64,000 bases of DNA from Colocasia esculenta. Taxonomy: Eukaryota > Streptophyta > Magnoliopsida > Alismatales > Araceae. Made by a program: the position numbers and the translations under genes. Positions 1 to 10,482 of the stretch are shown one piece after another. The stretch spans positions 23,347,346 through 23,411,345 of the forward strand of contig CM024766.1 of the NCBI GenBank assembly GCA_014218235.1, given 5' to 3'. Under the pieces are notes generated by a model, which did not search any database, was not told the DNA's origin, and saw nothing but the letters and a program-made list of their open reading frames with translations. Each line of letters opens with the position of its first letter. Position 1 is the stretch's first letter.

Positions 1-598
1 CTAGATTTGCCGGTGAAGCCCTCCTCAGCCAAGCCAAGAAGAGGTCTAAAACTGCTTGAATCCGGTCCTTCCTGTCGATGTAGGTCTATCTTCAGAGTTG
101 AAGAAGCTTCCTGGATGTCAAATGCACCTCTCTGTCATTGAAGATCGCCGGAAGAAGCATCCAAACCCCAGATCAAAGCTCGCCAAAACTCCCCTTTTCC
201 CACAGAAAACCCTAACTTTTCACAAGAGCCAAAGGCCTAGCCTGGCCGAAAACGAGGTGTTTTTATAGGCTAAGGGGTTAGAAAATGCATTAAGGTAGGT
301 CACCTACGCGTATGAATGGGTTTCCTAAACTGGAACCGGACAAAACGCGACATTACAAAAATCTGAAACCGTCACACAGCTGGGAACTTGGTGTCCACAT
401 CTGGTGCCGCCAACAGATAGGTAGACGTCTGTCAATCTGGATGCTAACCAATCAGGGCATGCAGTCAGCGGCACAGGATGATGCCGCCAACTGTGCATCT
501 TGGCCAGCAAACAACTATTCATTTAAAATAGATGTATTAACACATCATAACAATTTAATTGGTACGAAAATAAGTAGATATTACACGCACAAAATTAA

Positions 599-659
<61 letters not shown>

Positions 660-717
660 AATATATAGCACAACATAATTACATACTACATGCATAGATT
701 AAATGTATATACTATGC
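1..717 (-). repeat. LTR fragment related to elements B and E
   Basis: This stretch aligns by eye with the LTR of element B around 9650-9990. Shared features include the CAGCCAAGCCAAGAAGA string, the GATCGCCGGAAGAA string and a CCTAGGTTT/CCCTAACTTT block followed by a GTGTTTTTAT stretch. The later part resembles the AT-rich end of the B LTR (CATACA/ATTACATAC runs). It starts outside the window and stops abruptly near 718, where a different LTR family begins. Strand is given by analogy with B. The small open frames inside (for example 312-668) run into the microsatellite and look spurious. The exact right edge is uncertain by some tens of bases. Confidence 0.6.
597..667. repeat. Compound (AC)n(AT)n microsatellite
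   Basis: About ten AC units pass directly into a long AT run, then a degenerate TATATA stretch. It lies near the end of the leftmost LTR fragment. Confidence 0.95.
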
Positions 718-1783
718 ACATAGGGGTCAGCCAGATCCAATCGGCCTTAGAATGCTCTCTCGCTCTTATCTTGAATCACGCCGGACCTCTGGACCTGTGC
801 ATAACATGGCCAGTGGAAGGGTAGTGAATTCCACATGACTACCAACACCAATTGCGCGTGTTGTACAACTGTTACTATCACCTGTTTACTCGACATTTTA
901 TGTGCAATGACCTTTAGTTCTCATCTATACTCTACTCGCTCATCTATTCACGTTCTCTATACACTCGTCTATTCATCTAGTGCTCTCATCTATTTCTTGG
1001 TACTCAATTGGCCATTGACTGATTGTCTAAAGATAAACAGTATAACTAATGCTTGGCAATATATAAAGGGCCCACTCTAGTCCTGGGATGTGTGCCCAAA
1101 AGTGCTATTTGCCCGCGGGAGTTAATTGACCAGAGTGTTTGGCATTACACTCAAGTGCTATCTATCTCGACTATCTAAATGACAATCAAAAGTGCTATGC
1201 TATATACTTAACTCGTCGTGCTATCTTGAACTAGTTTGTGCTATTTGTGCTATGGCCATCTTGCTCTTTGTTCTATGCTCGACTCTTGTGCTATATTTGG
1301 AAACTTGTGCTATCTTAATCACCTACTATTGTGCTATCTCTTACGTTACTTGACTCTCTCGCTCTATCATGTAGTTACTCTGCTTCTTAATACATTAATC
1401 ATTTAAAGCATGCCTGATCATGATATTTAAGTCCTACTGGGTATTGTCGCTCACCCTGCGTTATTGGTTATCTATTCTCAGGTGAGACCGAGGAGGATAC
1501 CTACACACAAGAGGACAGGAATGATCAAGAGTGAAGTCAAGAGTACCCTAGCGTCATAGTACTATGTTAGCGTCTTAGTTTAGTCTTTTACCTTTATTCG
1601 ATGTAATTGAGCCCTATAAATTGGCTCTGATATTATTGGTTGTAATAGACATTGAGGAGTTATTAATGAGATGCATTTGCTTTCGTATTTATTCTTGTCT
1701 AGTGGTTTGATGTCTATTATACGCTCTGTACCCATTTACTTGCAACTGCCTCACGTTCCGATATTCCACGACGGGGCGTGACA
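718..1783 (+). repeat. Truncated LTR of the element A family
   Basis: The sequence matches the last ~1.05 kb of both LTRs of element A (compare 4940-5968 and 37200-38241). It carries the same TATA-type box (TATAAAGG at 1062-1069), the same run of GTGCTAT motifs downstream, and the same terminal GGGGCGTGACA at 1773-1783. The first two thirds of the LTR are missing. No primer-binding site follows the CA end, so this is not the 5' LTR of a complete element; it is a remnant of a 3' or solo LTR. It abuts a different LTR family at about 718, so one of the two was truncated by rearrangement. Confidence 0.85.
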
Positions 1784-2400
1784 ATCATAGTGTCAATGCA
1801 CACAAACAACTTGAGTTGGATCAGTAAGAATGTTCCAGTAGAGTCGACTCCATGCCTTCTAGAGTCGACCTCATCCAAGTGACTGCAGTTCTAACTAACT
1901 GTCCATGATGTAGAGTTGACCTTATAGCATCTTAGTGTCGACCTCACATAATTGTAGAGTCGAACTATCCTTCATCTAGAGTCGACCTGGTAGACTGGTA
2001 GAGTCGACCTGATAGACTGGTAGAGTCGACCTAATCCTCTTCTAGCGATGTCCTTGTATACTGATAGAGTCGACCTCATCCACATCTGGAGTCGACCTGA
2101 AGAAGTATATTTCTCTAAGCGCTAACAGGAAACTTGATTAGTGTTGACCTGATGCTCATTTGGAGTAGACCTTATACTATTCCTTTCCTTTAGTGCTAGC
2201 CAGACAACCAACTAGAGTTGACCTGATCTCCAAGTATTGTTGACCTTATGTGATACTTTGAACTTCTGCGCTATAGGAAATCCATCAAGCATTCGACCTA
2301 ACCTTCGTATAGAGTCGACTCATGTGCATCACCGAACTTCAATAACTCTCTCATTGATACATGTGTGTCGAACTATGAAGCAACCAAAGTCAACACACTA
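1784..2400. repeat. Degenerate AGAGTCGACCT-motif tract
   Basis: A short motif close to TAGAGTCGACCT recurs at irregular spacing of roughly 20-60 bases from about 1836 to 2320, including two adjacent copies preceded by GACTGG. Many copies contain the palindrome GTCGAC, and several have decayed to GAGTTGACC or GTGTTGACC. No reading frame is supported. The origin is unknown; it may be internal sequence or LTR of an old element. Confidence 0.7.
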
Positions 2401-3026
2401 AAAAGAGCTTTTGATTTTATGAATTTTTCTGTCATACAAAAGACTTGTGTTAGATATTTATTACATTTTGCTTGACTTATGACATCATTAAAACCAGGGA
2501 CACAACATTTATGTTTATATGCAGTTTAATTATGTTTGTTGCAAGCACGTTGTGGTTTGGCTAGCAGTGCTACCAGTGAGACCCTTTGTGGTTGAGGTCT
2601 CGGTTTCGTCTTCACCTTCTAGTTGTTATTTTTGGGAGGTCCTTTCTGAGCCAGTGACGTTTGAGGCTCACTCCCTTACTGTTCTTTTGAAGTGTTAGCC
2701 ATGTGTTTGGCTTGCAACGATGTTGTGGCAGACTTGTACCACTAATAGTTGAGTCGTAGTTGTTGTTGTGTGAACTTATCTACCACGAGGTATGCCCCAA
2801 GTAGTTGTACTTTTCTCTTGGGCATGTAATGATGTATTAGGACAATGTAATTGTTGTGATTGAGTATAAGTACATGTGCTTTCTTGTAATTTATACTTAT
2901 GTGGTTGTCTTTTATATTCTTACTTAACACATTTTCAAGTTATCCCTTGTGAAACTTCGGACTGTTCGCGGGAGGTGGGTTTGGGTATGGAGCCTTATTG
3001 GGCATAAATACCCAAGGTCGCTACCT
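2401..3026. other. No gene seen; probable old repeat
   Basis: The sequence is AT- and T-rich with no convincing open frame on either strand. At 2940-3026 there is a block containing GCGGGAGGTGGGTTTGGG and GGGCATAAATACCC (inverted halves). It interrupts the Athila-like coding relic just after its FLGHA residues and may be part of another LTR. No firm assignment is possible. Confidence 0.4.
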
Positions 3027-3113
3027 TGCATGGCCAAGAAAAGAGAGAATTTGTTTGACAGAGTTTGGGGGAGGGAGTTTAGAAATAACATTAATCTTAG
3101 CTTTGTCCACTTC
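3027..3113 (-). pseudogene. Athila-like reverse transcriptase relic, distal piece
   Basis: Read on the minus strand, these ~29 codons give EVDKAKINVISKLPPP and then a segment ending SFLGHA. This is the stretch of Ty3/gypsy RT just before RNase H, in the form typical of Athila-lineage elements (IEVDKAKI...KLPPP...FLGHAGFYRRF). The upstream part of the same frame resumes on the other side of element A at 38242, ending in GHIVSARGIEV. The ACTTC duplication (GAAGT on this strand) accounts for the overlap of the two halves, so element A interrupted this relic here. Downstream (leftward) the homology stops immediately. Confidence 0.8.
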
Positions 3114-5968
3114 TGTAGCAACCTGGTTTTTTCAAAATAATAATAATAATAAAATTGAAAAATCAAAGAAAAGGGAATTAATTAAAACCGATTAAACAAA
3201 AAGAAGTGATGGGCTTTGTCAAATGGACCATATAAAAGTTATTGGGCCAAAATATGGATTTTTAAAAGATGAATAATAGGAAAATACCTAAAATTCGTAT
3301 CTTTAATATTTCCTAAAAAGAAAAGAGCTATTAAATCATTAAAATAGCTAATATGTGTTGCAATTGGACTCCTAACCCTACCCAAATTGGCTAGGCACGA
3401 AATTGTAACCCAACCTAATCCAATTAGGAGATGGCAAGCTTGGAAGGTTGAAAGAAATAAGGAAAACTCAAAATTTAATAGGAATTAGAGTCATGATAGG
3501 AAATAGAAACAAAGGGAGCTTAAATACACCCCAATCTCTCCATGGCCGGCCCTAAGGCGTTGTTGAGGCTTGCTGGACGTGGAGGAGAGGCCAAAGGAAG
3601 GGAGAATTCGTGGGGAGAAGGCTTGCTCAAGATCTACAACCTACACTTTGAGTTCTAAGCCCTAGGAGACAAATCAACCCAAAAGTAGGCATTCTCACAA
3701 GCTAAACCTAATTAATTGCGTCTGTAGGATGCTCAAAACATCAAGAACAAAAGCCCTCTAGTTGCTCTATTTTTCATCGACTCCATCTTTTGATCTTGAT
3801 TTTTGAAGTTCTGCAATCATCTTGTCCCCGAACCCTCATATTTAATTTAGATCTCCATGTACACTTGATCTCATACCACAACAATTTTACTGGAGATACT
3901 GCTTGTTGTCAGGAATCTTTTGCCCCCAATTTCCCCAATTTTCATCTAGTATGTTACTCAAATTAATTCTTTTACCTGCACTATACACTGTTCTGTGTTC
4001 TTCGTGCATGAACTTGTTTAAAGATTGTCAAGACCATGACTACTTTCAAATTCCTATTTACTGTGTATACTCTTGCATGTCTAGCTTCGTTTAAAAGTAG
4101 TTTTGAGATTTTTGGTCAAAGGTGAATCGAGATATTGATTTTTAATCTACCCTGTATCAAAACATGGAAAGCCTGAACCACAATTCAAGACAAACTTTTT
4201 TCTCACTCTGACTCAGGTGCAGGACCTGAGAATGCGATGGCCCGATAGGCCGCATTCTCAGGGGCTGATCGCGACCAGCAACCTGTCGCGTTCTGAACGC
4301 GACAGGCGCTGGCGTCACGTTCTGGCGGCCTGACCTGACCATCCTGTCGCGACCTTTGAAAGACCATGTCATGTTCTGGATGTGCCCTGTCGCGATCCTT
4401 ACAGGGGTACATCACCTTTTGGATTTTTGAGCATAAACCCCATATTTTTGCAAATCTTGACTTTCTACAGTAACCACATACCCTGTTAATTGTCTTAAAC
4501 ACAGTAAGTGATGCTATTAAACTTGGATATGTAATAATAAATTAAAAGTCATACACATGACCTTTTCATATTTATGATTCTTTTCATCACATTCACCCAC
4601 TTGTAACCATCCTATATGACTTAACTTGGCATGAAAATATCTCATAAAATATCTGGTAATTTATTTCAATAATGTATTTAAATTGCCCTATTTTTAATGG
4701 ACTTGTCTTCGTTACTCGCTCTATTCTGGGAATACTGTTACCGACGCTCCACTGTTCTAGAATTTCTCTGGAACGTTGAGCACTTGATTCTATACACACT
4801 TTCTCTTGACTTGGACAAACTCTCCATCGGATATTCCTTCTGCCAGACTAGTGAATCCTTGTTCAAGGCCTCCGTAAGACTCCTCTGTCCATGGATTCCC
4901 ACATGGTCGACGAGCTGGTTGTACCCTAATACCTATGATACCCTTTATAGATCAGTAAGATCTAAATGGCCTTAGAATGCTCTCTCGCTCATATCTTGAA
5001 TCACGCCGGACCTCTGTACTTGTGCATAATAGGACCAGTGGAAGGGTAGTGAATTCCACCTAACTGTCAACACCAATCGTGCGTGTTGTGCAACTATTAC
5101 TATCGCCCGTTTTAATCGTCGTTTTATGTGCAATGACCTATAGCTCTCACCTATACTTTGCTCTCTCGTCTATTCACACGATCTCTACTATCTCATCTAT
5201 TCATCTATTTCTTGGTACTCTCTATTGGCCATCTGACAGATTGTCTAATGATAAACAATATAACTAATGTCTGGCAATATAAAAGGGCCCGGTCTTGTCC
5301 TTGGAGGTGCCCAAAAGTGCTATTTGCCCGCGGGAGTTAATTGACCAGAGTGTTTGGCATTACACTCAAGTTCTATCTATCTCGACTATCTATATGACAA
5401 TCAACGTGCTATACTATACTCATGGTGTTATTGTTATACATTGTGCTATTTGTGCTATGGCCATCTTGCTCTGTGCTATATTTGGAAACTTGTGCTATTT
5501 CAATCACATGCTATTGCGCTATCTCTTATGTTACTTGACTCTCTCGCTCTATCATGTAGTGACTTTGCTTTTAATACATTAATTATTTAAAGCATGTCTG
5601 ATCATGAGATTTAAGTCCTACTGGGTATTATCGCTCAACCTGCGTTATTGTTGTGTGTTCTCAGGTGAGACCGAGGATGATACTTACACTCAAGACGATG
5701 GGAATGACCAAGAGTGAAGTCAATAGTACCCTGGCGTCTTAGTATTATGTTAGAGTCTGAGTTTAGTCTTTTACTTTTATTCAATGTAATTGGGCCCTAT
5801 AGAATGGCTCTGATGTTAGTGGTTGTAATAGACATTTGAGGAATTATTAACAAGATGTATTTTCTTTAGTATTAATTCTTTGTCCAATGGTTTGATGTCT
5901 ATTATACGCTCTGTACCCATTTACTTGCAACTACCTCACATTCCGATATCCCGCATAGGGGCAAGACA
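3114..5968 (+). repeat. Element A 5' LTR
   Basis: The LTR starts TGTAGCAACCTGG and ends GGGGCAAGACA, with standard TG...CA ends. It is collinear with the 3' LTR at 35381-38241, with scattered substitutions and small indels, so the insertion is not recent. It contains a GTCGCG-rich block (about 4265-4395), a TATA-type box at 5278 and a GTGCTAT-repeat tract (5316-5520). Small open frames inside are not conserved between the two LTR copies. Confidence 0.95.
5278..5285 (+). promoter_or_regulatory. TATA-type box of the element A LTR
   Basis: The sequence is TATAAAAG followed by GGCCC. The same box in the same context (GGCAATATAAAAGGGC) occurs in the 3' LTR at 37548-37555 and, slightly altered, in the LTR fragment at 1062-1069. 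Its position about 680 bp before the LTR end fits an LTR promoter. Its role is inferred from position and conservation only. Confidence 0.6.
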
Positions 5969-5974
5969 GTTTTA

Positions 5975-5992
5975 TGGTATCAGAGCCTAGGT
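5975..5992 (+). other. Element A primer-binding site (tRNA-iMet)
   Basis: TGGTATCAGAGCCTAGGT lies 6 bp after the end of the 5' LTR. TGGTATCAGAGC is the usual plant initiator-Met tRNA complement that primes minus-strand synthesis. Confidence 0.9.
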
Positions 5993-6172
5993 TGTTCTTA
6001 AGAATAGGATGATCTAGGTTGACCAGACTCGACTAGAGTCAGTTATCCTACCTATGTGAGATGTGGTTAGAACCATGGGTAACTAGTTAAAATAAACCCA
6101 CACACGCACAAATTAAATTCCACATCAATATCATAACAACAAGTTACTTTTGTAGGAACTTAAGAAACTAAG

Positions 6173-7105
6173 ATGACTATTGAACGTGCTCCGATGAGGG
6201 GTATGCAACAAACTATCCAAGAACTCACCTGTGCGCTTCTGCAAGCTGCACCAGGCGGAGGGAATCGTTGCGGTGCAGGCGAGCTGCATCGTAACTTCAG
6301 GAGCTTGAACCCGCCTAGGTTCAGTCGTTCCATAGATCCAGATGAGGTCGAGCACTGGCTGAAGGAGACGAAAAGAATTTTTCGTGTTATGCAATGCGCA
6401 GCTGGGGACAAGCTGCTATTAGCTATCTTTCAACTTGAGAAGGACGCCCGCTCTTGGTGGGAGTCAGTGGAAATGAGCAGAGCTAATGGTCAATTTACTT
6501 GGGTGGAATTCAAGGAGGCATTCAACACCAAGTACTTCTCGGAGCTTGTCCAAGAGAAGAAGGCTGCGGAGTTTGCTGCTCTGAAATAGAGGAGCCTGCC
6601 TATAGCTGACTATGAAGCTCAGTTTTCTAGACTGGCAAGATATGCTGAGCACTTGGTAAACACCAAAAAGATGAAGGCTAAGTGCTTTCTCAATTGCCTT
6701 AGGCTGCAATACATTACTCAACTGGCCCCTCTCGACGTTCAGACATATGCCGAGATGGTGAAGAAAGCTCAACTACTAGAAGATGCTATGGTCTTCACCG
6801 ATCGTATCAAGGGGAAGTTCGTGAAGAACGATCTGGCACCTAGTCTGACATCTACCAAGCCAACTAACGGCAAAAAGCGTCCTTTCAACATCACGGAGGG
6901 ACCCAGCCAAGAAAGGAAACCCAAGGTCTTCGTTCCCAACACTCCAGCGAAAAGTAATTGCAATCACTGTGACAAGCCAGGTCACACCACTGATGAATGA
7001 TGGAGGAAAGTCAGCGCATGTCTGTGCTGTGGAAGCCACGAGCACTGTATTCCTGAGAGCCCTCTATTGAAGGAGAATGAGAGGCGCACTAATGTGCCTA
7101 AGAAA
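6173..7105 (+). pseudogene. Element A gag (capsid/nucocapsid), interrupted by stops
   Basis: This frame encodes a retrotransposon Gag. It has an LHRNFRSLNPPRF motif near residue 40, then a capsid core with DARSWWE around residue 100 and EFAALK. A CCHC knuckle CNHCDKPGH lies near residue 263 and a second, poorer one follows. The same order occurs in the gag of element C. In-frame stops occur at 6587 (where C has Gln), at 6998 (replacing the last Cys of the first knuckle) and at about 7106. Otherwise the frame stays open into the protease, so the decay is by point mutation rather than frameshift. The start at 6173 is the first Met in frame after the primer site. Confidence 0.85.
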
Positions 7106-7108
7106 TAG

Positions 7109-7622
7109 GGAAGACTGCAAGCTCTACATGATGTAGTGCCCGTTGAGGAAGGTTGCGTGGTAGAAGGTACCCTACAAGTTTTGTCCATATCAGCATTTGT
7201 TTTATTTGATACTGGAGCAACTCATTCATTCATATCTCAAAACTTTGCTGATACTCTGAATGCTAAACCTATATCTATGAGGTGTGAATTCTCTATCACA
7301 ACACCACTAGGAGAGAAGGTGGAATTGAACAAATACTCTCCATCTGTCGATGTAATGATTGGAGAACATAACCTAAAATCCGACCTGGTGTGTATGCCCA
7401 TGGAAGGCTATGATGTGATTTTGGGAGCCGACTGGTTGTCCACATATGGGGCAAGTGCCGACTGTAAGAAAGGGAGAGTAACTTTTAGTGAGATCCCTAA
7501 GCTGTCATTCACTGGGATTAGACATAAGAGACGGATGTCTCTAGTCTCTGCCATAAAGGCCCACAACATGATAAGGAAACGCTGCTTCGCTTTCCTTGCA
7601 ACCATGATAGTTGAAAAGAAGG
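7109..7622 (+). pseudogene. Element A aspartic protease domain
   Basis: In the same frame as gag, this segment carries the retropepsin active site LFDTGATHSFIS and the downstream YDVILGADWL motif (hydrophobic-hydrophobic-Gly) typical of Ty3/gypsy proteases. These enzymes cleave the Gag-Pol precursor. It ends in mid-frame at 7622 at the target duplication of element B. The frame resumes in phase at 18567, so B interrupted an otherwise continuous PR-RT reading frame. Confidence 0.85.
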
Positions 7623-10433
7623 TGTAATGACCCTCCTTATACCGGTACAATTATACCAATCCACGTTGGTACAAAGGGCGCCCTCACAATGGGACATTTA
7701 CCCAACACTAAACAGTAGGTTGAAACGTACATGAATAACAAAAGAGTACAATAGAAAATAAACATTCTAGTCTTATTCCATCATCATCACATAATTCCAC
7801 AGTCTATATAGTCAAAGTAAATAACAATGTCCACATTATTACATATCTAAATGAAATACATTGTCCATCACAATGATTACATACTATGGAGAGAAAGTAA
7901 ATATGTAGTAATGTCCACAAGCGAAGCTACTCCTCGCGCTAGGAGTCGCTCCTCACTATGTCCTCCTCAAGTACGGGGACACATGTCTCACCTGTACGCC
8001 AAAGTAAGTATGAGTCTTCTAAAAAGACCCAACATGCAATCCAACGATAGCACCCTTACACATATCACATACACATGCTATCTTTTAAACATTAAGGAAA
8101 TACAAGGCACATGTTTCATTTCAATTTAACAATTAAATATGAACAACCTACACATGCTTTCTACACATAATATATAACATGATTCATAGTTCAAACTCTA
8201 TTCATATAATTGCACAATTCTACAAATTTAGATCATGGAAATATGTACAAGATAATTAACAATCCTAGCATGATATCTAATCATTTTCACATGCTTTTAA
8301 AACACTTATTCACATAATTAGCTTGCTGTTTTAATATAAAATTTACACATTCACATGGTATCACATCTCTTCACATGTTAACACATTCACATTACACTAT
8401 CACATACTCATATTTCACATTTACACAATTCACATATTCACATTTCACATACTCACAATTTTTACACTTAATTGTCGTGACACATAGTCCGAACCACCAT
8501 AAAGAAGGACACACATACACATAACACATACCCGTCACCTAGCAACACAATAACGAATCTTGTTACTGCGCAAACCGGTAGAAGCCCTCTCCACCCTAAC
8601 CAGTGGTACTTGTCCACCTCTAGGATTTCAACCTAATGCCCATAGGATATCACATACACATTGACCCCTCCCATAGGGAATTTACTACAGTACTATGGTA
8701 GCATTGTCAATGTCGGCACATATTACACATTATCACTTTATCACATTCACTTTTATGCACAATTTAATCCTTTTCACATGCACTTTAAATAACATTCATA
8801 TATCAGGTTACAAAACATAACCTTACTATTCACAATGATAATTAAATCATAACAAAGTCCTAATCATGCTGCTAATCACTGAATTCCACGTGATTAAAGT
8901 TAAACATGCTTATCATGGTCAATTACCCTTGTTAAACTAATAATAGTACCTACTGCTGTCAAAACAGTATGAAAATTTTATCACAAGTGTCACATAGGTT
9001 ATATATCACATACCAAAAATTTCAGATTTTTTGCAATAGTAAAGCGAATTTTAATAAATTAAGCAGACTTCATGTTAATTTAGCAAATTATTCACATAAA
9101 CACGGTTCACAGCAAAATAGTCATACCTAATAGTTCTAAAACCTAAAAACAGTAGCCATAGGATCATGGAAAATTTCTGAAACCCTAATATACAACGAAT
9201 CTATTTATTCAGAATTTAAAATGGTGAAATCATGCTTATTGTCTAATTACAGAAATTTTATTAAATGAAACTATGTACAGAAATTCGACATACCCTCATG
9301 ATATGACCTACTGACCATATCTGACCAAACATAAATTCTACAGCATGCACAGACAACCATAAGTCTGAAATCATAGCACATAGATCAATTCACATTTCTG
9401 TAAAACCTGATGAACTTCGTAGCAATGGCCTTGCCGCCTACATGGGTTAACAGCACACGATGTTGCCACCAACTCAAGATCTTGACGGCAACAAGCTTGC
9501 CGTCAATATCCTGTCTGCAGAAGTGCAAACAGAACGCACATAACATGGAGAATTTGGGGTTCTAAGACACGAGGAAAAATCCATAAAAATGCCTAGGACC
9601 TAAAGGACATGTGTAGGGACGAAACCCCTCGATTACTTGCCTGTGAATAATTGTGTAATGGGTTTAGTTTGTCATAGAAGCTCTCCTCAGCCAAGCCAAG
9701 AAGATGCACAAACTCCTCCCAGATCCGGTCTCTTTGTTGATGTAGGTCGATCTCCAGAGTCGGCGAAGATTCACCGATGATGAGAGCTCCTGCCAGTCGA
9801 TGTAGATCGCCGGAAGAAACTCCCAAATCGCAAGATCGAGCTTGAAAAAGTTTGGTTTTTCTCACCCAAAAACCCTAGGTTTTCCTTTGGGCGAAAAGAC
9901 TTAACTCGGCCGAATCTGGGTGTTTATATGGAGCTTAAGGGTCGGGGTACGCATTAGGTTAAGTTTCCTACCGTTAGAGCTAGGTTTCCTAATCCAGAAC
10001 GCAAGAAACACAGTTGTTTCCAGATCTAGAAGAGCAACAAAAATTGGGAAATAAATGGCCACTTTGCTACCGTTAACAAGAAGTCAGCGTCCATCGATCT
10101 GGACGTCAATATGAAGTCAACGGCACACTGGTTGCCGTCAACCTGCCCTTAACGTCAAGGGAGGTAGACGTTAACTGGCATTTCGGCCAGAACACAGAAA
10201 ACAACTATTATCATACATACACCATATAATTACATACAATATGCACTACATAATTTAAATACAATATTCACATAAGTATATAAAGTCAATATATATACAG
10301 AAATAAACAGGTATATACAAATGCACATAAGGAATTAAATAAATATGATATTTACAACAATTATCATATGCATATAATTAAGCATAATAAGAACAAGTTT
10401 CAAGTAATGAGAATAAAGTTCGAGGGCCTTACA
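7623..10433 (-). repeat. Element B 3' LTR
   Basis: On the plus strand it reads from TGTAATGACCCTCC to GAGGGCCTTACA. It is collinear with 15718-18561 at high identity. It includes a long tract rich in TTCACAT/CACAT (about 8330-8480) and, near its other end, a block of GACGTC/GACGTT/CCGTCAA motifs (about 10070-10180). The small open frames inside are not supported. Confidence 0.95.
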
Positions 10434-10450
10434 CCCTCTCCCTCTAAAAG
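10434..10450 (-). other. Element B polypurine tract
   Basis: On the minus strand CTTTTAGAGGGAGAGGG directly precedes the TGTAAGGCC start of the 3' LTR. This is the position and composition of the plus-strand primer of LTR elements. Confidence 0.9.
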
Positions 10451-10482
10451 AAAACTTCGTCCTCGAAGTTAGAATGAAAATA

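Noticed and set aside
312..668. 118-codon frame near the left edge
   Set aside because: It runs through an AC/AT microsatellite (His-Thr and Ile-Tyr repeats) inside an LTR fragment.
1836..2320. CRISPR-like array
   Set aside because: The motif is only 10-12 bp, spacing is irregular, copies are degenerate and the context is plant repeats.
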